From an uncultured Campylobacter sp. (GTDB taxonomy: Bacteria; Campylobacterota; Campylobacteria; Campylobacterales; Campylobacteraceae): a stretch of DNA of 16,342 nt. How positions within the stretch are numbered: the stretch's first letter is position 1; every line of letters starts with the position of its first letter. The position numbers and the translations under genes were made by a program. The notes under the pieces were generated by a model. It had not been told where the DNA came from. It saw only the letters and a list, made by a program, of their open reading frames with translations, and did not search any database. The DNA is taken from contig NZ_CALIJA010000097.1 of the NCBI RefSeq assembly GCF_938017615.1, forward strand, positions 1 through 16,342, given 5' to 3'. This document shows positions 1 through 8,012 of the stretch, in pieces.

Positions 1-10
1 GCGGCAAGCT

Positions 11-100
11 ATGGAATTTAAAATTTTGAATCTAGTTGGAATTTTATGTATTGCAATGGAATTTAAAATTTTGGATCGAGCGAAATTTTATGTATGAGAA
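11..100. repeat. Imperfect 45-bp tandem duplication in AT-rich spacer
   Basis: Two adjacent 45-bp units (11-55 and 56-100) share an identical 18-base opening, ATGGAATTTAAAATTTTG, at 11-28 and 56-73. They also share a second similar block ending in ATTTTATGTA. The rest differs by scattered substitutions. The stretch lies beyond the terminator of the hyf operon and has no supportable gene. Its TTTAAAATTTT core recurs elsewhere in the window, so this may be local slippage in AT-rich DNA rather than a functional element. Confidence 0.6.
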
Positions 101-120
101 TTTTTAAAATTTTAGAAATT

Positions 121-145
121 AAAAATGCGCGGCAAAGTGCCGCGC
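121..145 (-). terminator. Rho-independent terminator of the hyf-hyc-focA operon
   Basis: Read on the minus strand, a perfect 8-bp GC-rich stem (GCGCGGCA with TGCCGCGC, 127-134 against 138-145) encloses a 3-nt loop and is followed by ATTTTT. It lies about 35 bases past the focA stop codon, the right place to end the eleven-gene operon. Confidence 0.9.
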
Positions 146-180
146 CGTATTTTGTTTATATCGTGCTGAAGCGCGATAGA

Positions 181-1044
181 TTAGTCCTTCTTTTTCATAT
201 CGTATTTATTTACCATAAATCCTACCAAGCCTACGAAAAATAGACCGCCGCAGATGTTGCCTAGCGTAACTGGGATCATATTTTTAACGATGAAATTTCC
301 CCAGTTTATTGAATCTATTTGAGCTGCCGTTACACCGTGAAGCGAGCTTGCAAGAGCGTTTACATCGCCACCTGCAGCCGCAAGGTAGTGGCCTTTAGCG
401 ATGATGCCTTCAGTTAGGATAAACATATTTGCAACGCAGTGTTCCATCGAGCAAGCTACGAATGCGCCGATCATCCACATAATTGCAAAGAATTTACCCG
501 ATAGATTGCTCTCGCTGGTCGCAGTCCAGATAGACATACATACAAACACGTTACAAAAAATTCCGCGGATGAATAGCTCATGAAAAGGTGCGTTTATTTT
601 GCCTGCTGCTGCAGGAATGAAGTGCTGCAAGATGTAGCCATCATATTTAAGCGGAAGTCCTGAGTAATAATACATATACGCGATTAACGCGCCACCTACA
701 AAGTTAAAGCACCAAACGATAGCCCAATAGCCGATAGTTTTACCTAGCGGTAATTTGCCATCGGCGGCAGGTACGCCCGTTAAAACCGAGCTGGTAAATA
801 GATGCCCACCGTAAAAAACCACCATCATCAGACCGCAGCTAAAGGTAATACCGCCGATGAAATTCGATAAGCCAATAGATTGCTTTTCAGCCATTCCGAC
901 GGTCGAGTGAGCCCAGAAAATATCGCCCATAGCGATTGCAGCGCCCGCCATTATAGCTAGAAAAATTATGCTAATTAGCGGGGTATGCGCCTTGTGTTGC
1001 ATCGAACTAGACACCGCTTGCGCGGTTTCTGCAGGATTTAACAT
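181..1044 (-). CDS. focA: Formate/nitrite transporter family channel, FocA-like
   Basis: This 287-residue inner-membrane protein belongs to the FNT family of pentameric channels that import or export formate. Family marks are visible along its length: GGHLFTSSVL (79-88) corresponds to the first FNT signature, RGIFCNVFVCM (160-170) to the second, EHCVANMF (201-208) carries the central pore histidine (His202), and IPVTLGNICGG lies near the C-terminus. Length matches E. coli FocA (285 residues), and six membrane segments are expected. One oddity is His81, where E. coli FocA has Asp in GADLFTS. It is the last gene of the FHL operon, starting directly after the hycI stop with no gap. Its ribosome site GAGGAGG is formed by the final glutamate codons of hycI. 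In this context formate is the likely substrate; nitrite is an alternative the family allows. Confidence 0.93.
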   Translation of the reverse strand: MLNPAETAQAVSSSMQHKAHTPLISIIFLAIMAGAAIAMGDIFWAHSTVGMAEKQSIGLSNFIGGITFSCGLMMVVFYGGHLFTSSVLTGVPAADGKLPLGKTIGYWAIVWCFNFVGGALIAYMYYYSGLPLKYDGYILQHFIPAAAGKINAPFHELFIRGIFCNVFVCMSIWTATSESNLSGKFFAIMWMIGAFVACSMEHCVANMFILTEGIIAKGHYLAAAGGDVNALASSLHGVTAAQIDSINWGNFIVKNMIPVTLGNICGGLFFVGLVGFMVNKYDMKKKD

Positions 1045-1497
1045 TTACTCCTCCTCATTTAAATTTGAATCAATTTCTAAGATACGCTCATAAGCTTTTT
1101 GCGCACTTTTTTTTGCGCTCTCGCTCAGTCCTTCTTTAAAATCAAGGACGTTATCTAGCAGCACGCTAATGCCCAAAAACAATGTCTTTGGGCAAATTTT
1201 GCGCAGATAGCTTAGAAGCACTGGCGTAGGCAGGTTATGCGTCGAGTAGATATAGTCGCGATCGTTGCTGAGGTCGAAAAATTCTATCTTATCCTCATCA
1301 AAGCCGCTCATCGCATCTACTACGATTAGAATTTCAGGGGCAAATTCCCTAAGGGCTGCAAATTCGTTTTCGGGCACATCCTGCCCATAAAAAACGCGCC
1401 AATCTTTTAAGTTTGCCTCGACTATTCGCCCCGTTTCATTGCCCACGTCGTCGTCGCCGCGAAGGGGATTGCCGATACAAAGCAACGCCTTTCGCAT
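1045..1497 (-). CDS. hycI: Hydrogenase maturation endopeptidase HycI
   Basis: This 150-residue cytoplasmic protease removes the C-terminal extension of the hydrogenase large subunit after nickel insertion. The N-terminus reads KALLCIGNPLRGDDDVG, the HycI/HybD-family motif that includes the first nickel-sensing Asp (Asp16, numbered from ATG). The other two metal-contact residues are in IVVDAM (Asp61) and STHNLP (His87). These correspond to Asp16, Asp62 and His90 of E. coli HycI. I chose ATG at 1497 over an in-frame TTG one codon earlier because the ATG shares a base with the hycH stop (TGATG) and has AAGGAAGGA upstream. Its substrate is clearly the neighbouring hyfG product, which keeps the matching tail. 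The protein ends in a run of Glu. Confidence 0.93.
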   Translation of the reverse strand: MRKALLCIGNPLRGDDDVGNETGRIVEANLKDWRVFYGQDVPENEFAALREFAPEILIVVDAMSGFDEDKIEFFDLSNDRDYIYSTHNLPTPVLLSYLRKICPKTLFLGISVLLDNVLDFKEGLSESAKKSAQKAYERILEIDSNLNEEE

Positions 1498-1837
1498 CAA
1501 AAATCCTTCCTTAGCACGAAATATCCTTCGCGCATATTTTTTAGCAGATCTTTAAGCTCACATTCGCAAAGCTGAGGGATTAGCTTAGCTGCGTGCTCGG
1601 CAAAAATTTCAATCTCGAAATACTTGCTTAGGTTACCGATCTTAAATTTAACGTAGTCGCCCGAGTTTTCGACGATGCGTTTAAATTCTTCATCGTCTAT
1701 CTCAAGTACCTTTTCGCTAAAATCTATCGTACCTACGCCGTGACCGACGCAGGTGGAAAAAACCTTGATATCCTTTAGTTCTTTGGGTAAATTTTCGTTT
1801 TCGTCCATATGCCGCTTTGTAAGCTTAAAAACCTCAA

Positions 1838-1841
<4 letters not shown>
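1497..1841 (-). CDS. hycH: Formate hydrogenlyase maturation protein HycH
   Basis: This is a small soluble protein of 114 residues, shorter than E. coli HycH (about 136). Similarity to that family is visible in the N-terminal half: a FKLTKRHMDENENLP stretch corresponds to the FSQLSRKFIDENDATP region of HycH, and VGHGVGTID corresponds to IGHHLGVID. HycH is needed to make active hydrogenase 3 large subunit in E. coli, probably at a late assembly step, though its exact action is not settled. The start overlaps the hyfI stop by four bases (ATGA), and its own stop overlaps hycI, which puts it with its maturation partner. I see no metal-binding motif. The family assignment rests on the motif and the position together. 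Confidence 0.85.
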
Positions 1842-2658
<817 letters not shown>

Positions 2659-2662
<4 letters not shown>

Positions 2663-3198
2663 TTTATTGCCTCCTCTATACCTTTGGTCACTCTTTCTAC
2701 CGCTTGAGCTTTTTTGCATTCAGGACAGATATAGAGGTACTTTTTAGCTTCTTCTAATCTGCCTGGAAGCAAATTTGCAGTACTTAGCTTTTCTAGCGTG
2801 TAGTTGATGAGCCTTTTTGGGGTCATCGGCTTGCCGCAGCAGCTGCATTTTTCCATCTCAAGCTCGCCGTGTTGGATAAGCGCGCTTTTATCAAATTTTA
2901 CCGCTAGCTCAAAGCTATTGCCTAGCCTTACCGCTCCCGTAGGGCATACCTCGTCGCAGCGACCGCAAAATATGCAGCGCCCGCAGTCAAATTCCCAAAT
3001 AAGTTTGGTTTGGGCTTCGTTCATCTTAAGCTCGATCGCATTGGATGGGCAGGCGATACCGCATGCAGCACAGCCTATGCAAAGCTCATAGGTGTATTCA
3101 GGCTGCCCGCGAAAATTCTCGGGCACGATGTATGGCTCAAACGGATAAGCATAGGTCGCCTTACCATATTTTTCGGTAATGTCGAATAATTTCATCAT
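2659..3198 (-). CDS. hyfH: Ferredoxin-like electron transfer subunit HyfH (HycF/NuoI-like)
   Basis: This 179-residue protein carries two [4Fe-4S] clusters, CIGCAACGIACP (Cys40, 43, 46, 50) and CIFCGRCDEVCP (Cys75, 78, 81, 85). It is the NuoI-like link between the HyfA/FdhF module and the small subunit HyfI. The C-terminal part has two CxxC pairs (Cys118/121 and Cys158/161) that resemble a zinc ribbon; E. coli HycF and HyfH have the same addition. Length equals the E. coli proteins. Two ATG codons stand side by side at 3198 and 3195. The first overlaps the hyfG stop as ATGA; either could be used. Confidence 0.93.
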
Positions 3199-4931
3199 CT
3201 TAAATCCTTTTTGCTAACCTTGCCGTCTTGGCAAAATTTCTTAAGGTCTTTTTCGGTTAGAATTTTACTCTTTCCGCTATTAATATCGACTAAAGTTACG
3301 CGCTCGGTGCATGAGTAGCACGGATCCATCGAACATACGATTAGAGCCGCATCGGAGATGTTATTTCCGCGGAATTGAAATCGTAAGCTCGGCCAGTTAT
3401 TATACGTAGCGGCGCGACATCTCCAGCGGTAAACCTTCTGTGCGTTGCCTTGCATGATCCAGTGGACATTTTCGCCGCGCGGTGCTTCGTCGTGACCTAA
3501 AGCGTAGTTTTCCGGTCTGATCATAGTCTGTGGATCGATCATTATCGGAGTTTGCGGCATTTGATGCAAGCACTGCCTGATGATGTGGATCGATTGTTTG
3601 AGCTCTTTATATCTTACGACTTCGCGACTGAATACATCGCCACCGTGCTCTACGGCTACTTCGAATTCTATCTTGTTGAAGAAATCATAAGGGTGATCGT
3701 AGCGGTTGTCGCGTTTAAAACCGGAAGCTCTCATATTCGGACCTACCGGGCTAAAATCACGCGCCACTTTGCGATCTAATACGCCCACACCTTTCCAGCG
3801 ACCGATTTGGCGTTTATCCTCCATAACGGCGTCCCAAATTTCAGAAATTTGAACGTCGAGCTTATTGATGATCTCGATGCTCTTGCGAATTTCATTATCG
3901 GTCATATCACGGCGAAGTCCGCCCATAATTACATTGCCGTAAGTTTTGCGACCGCCAGTTACGAGCTGGGCTAGCTCCATAGAGTACTCGCGCACTCTAA
4001 AGATATGCATGAAAGCGTTGTAGTTGCCCGTTACCTCGCAGGCTAGACCGATATTTAAAAGATGGCTGTGAAGGCGCTCGATCTCAAGGCAGATGACGCG
4101 GATAGCTTGCGCACGAAGCGGAATTTCAAGCTTGATAGCTTTCTCTGCTGCTTCAATACACGCAATCGCGTGAGCGTAGCCGCAAATTCCGCAGACGCGC
4201 TCTGCAAGGTAGCCCATCTGATCGTAATTCATTCGGTTTTCAGCTAGCTTCTCCATACCGCGGTGTTGATAAAACAAGCGGTAGTCTGCATCGATAATCT
4301 CATCGCCGTCGCAAAATAGTCTGAAGTGTCCCGGCTCATCGCTCGTTACGTGAAGAGGTCCAAGTGGAACATCCACTACGCCATCACCGCTAGGAAATAA
4401 AAACTCTGCATTGGGCTCGTCTTTATGATCTACAGGATCGGGCCTATAGCGATAGTCCATTGCGTCTTTGCGAAGCGGATGAAGCCCATCGGGCCAATCG
4501 TCGCTTAACACCAAACGACGTTTATCAGGCAAGCCTTCGGCGATTAAGCCGAACATGTCGAAAGCTTCTCTTTCGTACCATACGCAAGCAGGCACTAAAG
4601 GAGTAACTGACGGGAATGTAGGATCCGATCCGGGAATTAGCGTCCTAACGGTGATGAAGCATTTATCCTCTGCGGCAAAATCCTCCGCTTCGGTCATCTT
4701 GCCACCTTCCATAGATATCGCATAGTAAAGTGCGAAATTTCCGTTTAGCTCGCGCTCATCGTTAGGGATCATCGTGCTGATAAAACCGCCGATGTCATAA
4801 TATAGCGTCTTAACTGCAAGCGGTAGATCATTTCTATCCACTAAAACGGTGATTTGATCCTCGGCTTGGCGGGTAACTTCTAAGACCTTGACTTTAGTCT
4901 TTAAAATTTCTATAAATTTATCGCCTCTCAT
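3195..4931 (-). CDS. hyfG: [NiFe]-hydrogenase (group 4) large subunit HyfG, fused NuoC/NuoD-like
   Basis: This 578-residue catalytic subunit reduces protons to H2 at a nickel-iron centre. The first ~165 residues are NuoC-like, with the 30-kDa subunit signature at WYEREAFDMFGL (119-130). The rest is NuoD/large-subunit-like. The four metal-site cysteines are present: ERVCGICGYAH (Cys247, Cys250) and DPCYSCTER (Cys538, Cys541). After Arg544 comes a 34-residue tail beginning VTLVDI. By analogy with E. coli HycE, cut after Arg in CTDR, HycI should cleave between Arg544 and Val545. The start has GAGAGG ahead and lies two bases after hyfF. The fused NuoC-NuoD form is the one found in Hyc and Hyf hydrogenases. 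Confidence 0.96.
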   Translation of the reverse strand: MRGDKFIEILKTKVKVLEVTRQAEDQITVLVDRNDLPLAVKTLYYDIGGFISTMIPNDERELNGNFALYYAISMEGGKMTEAEDFAAEDKCFITVRTLIPGSDPTFPSVTPLVPACVWYEREAFDMFGLIAEGLPDKRRLVLSDDWPDGLHPLRKDAMDYRYRPDPVDHKDEPNAEFLFPSGDGVVDVPLGPLHVTSDEPGHFRLFCDGDEIIDADYRLFYQHRGMEKLAENRMNYDQMGYLAERVCGICGYAHAIACIEAAEKAIKLEIPLRAQAIRVICLEIERLHSHLLNIGLACEVTGNYNAFMHIFRVREYSMELAQLVTGGRKTYGNVIMGGLRRDMTDNEIRKSIEIINKLDVQISEIWDAVMEDKRQIGRWKGVGVLDRKVARDFSPVGPNMRASGFKRDNRYDHPYDFFNKIEFEVAVEHGGDVFSREVVRYKELKQSIHIIRQCLHQMPQTPIMIDPQTMIRPENYALGHDEAPRGENVHWIMQGNAQKVYRWRCRAATYNNWPSLRFQFRGNNISDAALIVCSMDPCYSCTERVTLVDINSGKSKILTEKDLKKFCQDGKVSKKDLR

Positions 4932-4933
4932 TT

Positions 4934-6418
4934 TTAACCTCTCATCATTATTCTAACGCCGTTTTCGACTAGCATCCAAAAATCACCTACGTGCCATACG
5001 CCGAAAATTATCACTAAAGCGCAAAGCAAGATTAGCGGTAAATTTTCAAACAAGCTCATCTCTTTAGCGTAAACCACTTCACCTTTAGGCGTACCGAAGC
5101 TCGCTAGATTAAAGTGCGCGAAGTCCGCGATGAAAATAATTACGAGCGCGATCGCAAATAATGCTACGGCTATGTATTGACCGCTGGCTATCGCGCCTTT
5201 GAAAACGTTAAATTCGCTTACAAAGATCGCAAACGCAGGAACACCTACGAGCGAGCAAACCGCAGCACCAAACATTATCGTAGTAAGCGGAGCGATTTTT
5301 ACCATACCGCCCATTCTAGTCATATCTTTGTGACCATAAATTCTAGCAATATTGCCAGTAGAGCAGAATGCAAGAGCCTTGGTAAAGCTGTGAGCTAAGC
5401 AGTGAAAGATTGCGGCAAGCAAGCCAAAATATCCGCCGATACCTAGTGCAAATGCAATAACACCCATATGAACGACTGAGTGGTAAGCAAACATCCTCTT
5501 TACGTCGTGCTGACGAACGAGGAAAATTCCTGCTATAAATAGCGTGATCGTGCCCGAGATCAGCATCACGTGCTTAACGAAGTCTGGCCCTACCGCTTCG
5601 GCGCTTACCGCGTAATATCTAAATATCGCTAGCATCGCACATTTTAAAAGCACACCCGAAAGTAGTGCTGAAATAGGAGCCGGACCTTCTGCGTGAACGT
5701 CAGGAAGCCAAGTGTGAGTAGGAGCAAGTCCTGCTTTGGTTCCAAAGCCTATTAGAGCGAATATAAAGATAAGCTTAGCGGCATCTTTGTTTAAGTCTTT
5801 AGCGTGATCCATAATGCTAGTCCAAAGCATTGAAGCTTCGCCGTCGCCTGTGATTTTGAATGTAGCCGCATATAGTAAAACCGTCGCATAAAGCGCAAAT
5901 GCTAGACCGATCGAACAGATAACAATATATTTGTAACCGCTCTCGGTAGATTTTTTATCTTTATGAATAGCGACCAAAAATACCGATGCTAACGTAGTAG
6001 CCTCTACCGCAGCCCACATAAACGCGACGTTGTTGCAGATAACGCTAAGCGTCATCGTAAAAACGAAAACGTGGCAGAGCGCGTAGTATTTTCTAAGATC
6101 GCTAAGATCCAAATGACCGCCCTGTATCTCCCATTTCATATAGGTGGTGGAGTATAAATTTACCAAAAAGCCCGTTACTGCAATCAGCACTAAAAATACA
6201 CAGCCGAGGCTGTCTAGGAATAGAAATTTATCGTATGCGTAAAAAGCCTCGAAGTTGCCGCTGATAAGCTTGCCTACGTTACAGAGTAGCCCTGCGGATG
6301 TAACTGCAGAAATCAAAACGTGTAGCGAGCTTAGGAGCTTGAAATTCTTAGGGCATAAGAATAATATCAGCGCTCCGAGCAACGGAAAAATTAATATAAA
6401 AGCTAAACTATTCATCAT
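4934..6418 (-). CDS. hyfF: Proton-translocating antiporter-like membrane subunit HyfF
   Basis: This 494-residue polytopic membrane protein is of the NuoL/M/N and Mrp antiporter family, the probable ion-pumping part of the membrane arm. Residues expected for the proton path are present: Glu139 in AFMWAAVEAT, Lys228 in GFGTKAGLAPTHTWLPDVH, and Lys259 in SALLSGVLLKCAML. The C-terminal half keeps the HDVKRMFAYHSVVHMG helix. HyfF is found in E. coli hydrogenase 4 but not in hydrogenase 3, so this locus encodes more than the minimal FHL-1 membrane arm. Its ATG shares one base with the hyfE stop (TAATG) and has AAGGGG ahead. A second ATG follows at once, so the start is uncertain by one codon. Confidence 0.93.
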   Translation of the reverse strand: MMNSLAFILIFPLLGALILFLCPKNFKLLSSLHVLISAVTSAGLLCNVGKLISGNFEAFYAYDKFLFLDSLGCVFLVLIAVTGFLVNLYSTTYMKWEIQGGHLDLSDLRKYYALCHVFVFTMTLSVICNNVAFMWAAVEATTLASVFLVAIHKDKKSTESGYKYIVICSIGLAFALYATVLLYAATFKITGDGEASMLWTSIMDHAKDLNKDAAKLIFIFALIGFGTKAGLAPTHTWLPDVHAEGPAPISALLSGVLLKCAMLAIFRYYAVSAEAVGPDFVKHVMLISGTITLFIAGIFLVRQHDVKRMFAYHSVVHMGVIAFALGIGGYFGLLAAIFHCLAHSFTKALAFCSTGNIARIYGHKDMTRMGGMVKIAPLTTIMFGAAVCSLVGVPAFAIFVSEFNVFKGAIASGQYIAVALFAIALVIIFIADFAHFNLASFGTPKGEVVYAKEMSLFENLPLILLCALVIIFGVWHVGDFWMLVENGVRIMMRG

Positions 6419-7062
6419 TAACCCCTTAAATTCGAAGCTTTAGACGTATCAAGCCCGTCATAAGCTTTGTAAAATCTAACCGCCAAAATGCTCATAATAA
6501 TAACCGCAAAGATTGCATCGGTTAAAATTCCAAGCTCGACTAGCTCGTGAGAGTTGTAAGCCATAAGTGCAAGGCTTAGGTGGATGCCGTTTTCAAAGAG
6601 GCAGTAGGCTAGAATTTGCTTGATGAAAGAATTTCTTAGCATGAAGCCGAAAATTCCCATCATAAATACGGTTACCGCCGCTATTAGAACGATTCTTTCT
6701 TGAATAAGAGAGAATTTAAGCAAGATCGGATTGATTGTCATCGCAATCGCTAGCGAAAATCCCATCGCAATAACGGGGCTTACGAAAAAGCCGCCTACCG
6801 GCTCATCCTCGCTGATCACATCCAGCTTTTTAACTAGCCAAAATAAAATTCCTGGCACGAAAATAACCTTCGTAAAAAACGCCACTATCGCCCAAATTCT
6901 AAGCTGCGGCGCATTGAAGTTAGAATACAGCATAAAAAATATGCTTACCAAAAGTAGCGTCTGAATCGCGTAAATTCCGATCGAAAGTTTTAAATTTCTA
7001 AGTCCGAATACCGCAAGTGACGTTACGATCATACAAATTGCTAAAATATCGATACTATTCAT
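6418..7062 (-). CDS. hyfE: Membrane subunit HyfE (NuoK-like)
   Basis: This is a hydrophobic protein of 214 residues, nearly the length of E. coli HyfE (216), with about six or seven predicted membrane helices. The second half has the NuoK-like segment IKQILAYCLFENGIHLSLAL, which contains a buried Glu typical of the ion channel of complex I. The first half, up to about residue 90, consists of additional helices characteristic of HyfE/MrpC-type proteins. It occurs only in hydrogenase-4-type complexes. The gene begins one base after the hyfC stop, and its ribosome site (AGGA) lies inside the end of hyfC, suggesting coupled translation. Confidence 0.9.
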   Translation of the reverse strand: MNSIDILAICMIVTSLAVFGLRNLKLSIGIYAIQTLLLVSIFFMLYSNFNAPQLRIWAIVAFFTKVIFVPGILFWLVKKLDVISEDEPVGGFFVSPVIAMGFSLAIAMTINPILLKFSLIQERIVLIAAVTVFMMGIFGFMLRNSFIKQILAYCLFENGIHLSLALMAYNSHELVELGILTDAIFAVIIMSILAVRFYKAYDGLDTSKASNLRG

Positions 7063-7063
7063 C

Positions 7064-8002
7064 TTAAAATCCTACTACGTAAAGCGTTAATGCCGCAAAA
7101 GCAATGGCAAGAGCGCCGCATGAAATTTTGCGCATGCTCGAAGTCATTCTGAAGCGTGGTCCAAAGTTGTCGATGAAAACGGCTGCTACGTAAAATACGC
7201 CAGTTTTTAGCACAAAGATTATGATCGCCAAAAACGGATTGCTAAAATTCCACGGCTCAAATATCGTTAGGAATAATCCGATCATCGCAAATTGCTTCAA
7301 AATAAGCGCCGCTTGCACTAAGCCTAGATCGCTGCCTGCATATTCGCCAAGTAGACCTTCTTGAAGCTCTTGCTCGGCTTCGGCAAGATCAAATGGCTTT
7401 CTGCCGGTCTCGACATACATGCACCATAAAAACGCAATCGAGGCGACGGCAAAGCTTGGAATTTGATAGCCGATCTGACCGCTGCGTACCATCCCCTGAA
7501 TCTCAACTAAATTTGAAGTTCCCGCAGCCATCATTACTACGATTAGGCACATCATCATCACAGGTTCGACAAAAACGGCAAGCATCTGCTCGCGTCCGCC
7601 GCCGGTTGCGGCAAACGGGTTACCACTATCTATTGAAGCCGCACCGAATACGAAGCGCAAAAGCGCGCCTAGATATAGGATAACGAAAATATCCGAATAT
7701 GCTCCGAAAATTTTATCGGTGGTTGGATCGCTGTATGTAATAGGAATAGCCGCCAAAATCGCTGCCGAAGTAGCGAATAGGAAAAACGGCGCCCATCTAA
7801 ATACCCAGTGGCTGCACGCAGGAACGGTTCTGCCGCGCTTAAAAAGCTTAATAATATCGCGGTAAGTCTGGAAAAAATCGCTTCCTTGTTTCGACTGAAG
7901 TTTGGCTCGAAGTTTTCTCGCCATACCGTCGAAGAGTGGAGCGACTAGGACGATAACCGCGACTTGAAATATCATTAAAAATATAGTTTGTATAGTCTGC
8001 AT
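7064..8002 (-). CDS. hyfC: Membrane anchor subunit HyfC (HycD/NuoH-like)
   Basis: This 312-residue membrane protein of the NuoH family forms the joint between the hydrogenase module and the ion-pumping arm. Recognisable parts are the N-terminal helix followed by APLFDGMARKLRAKLQSK, a GSDFFQTYRDIIKLFKRG loop after it, and the charged cytoplasmic loop VETGRKPFDLAEAEQEL (197-212). Those acidic residues lie near the quinone-chamber equivalent in complex I. Roughly eight helices are expected. A strong TAGGAGG site precedes the ATG, ten bases after hyfB; this is the widest gap in the operon. Length matches HycD (307) and HyfC (315 to 322). Confidence 0.94.
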   Translation of the reverse strand: MQTIQTIFLMIFQVAVIVLVAPLFDGMARKLRAKLQSKQGSDFFQTYRDIIKLFKRGRTVPACSHWVFRWAPFFLFATSAAILAAIPITYSDPTTDKIFGAYSDIFVILYLGALLRFVFGAASIDSGNPFAATGGGREQMLAVFVEPVMMMCLIVVMMAAGTSNLVEIQGMVRSGQIGYQIPSFAVASIAFLWCMYVETGRKPFDLAEAEQELQEGLLGEYAGSDLGLVQAALILKQFAMIGLFLTIFEPWNFSNPFLAIIIFVLKTGVFYVAAVFIDNFGPRFRMTSSMRKISCGALAIAFAALTLYVVGF

Positions 8003-8012
8003 CTTAAACCTC

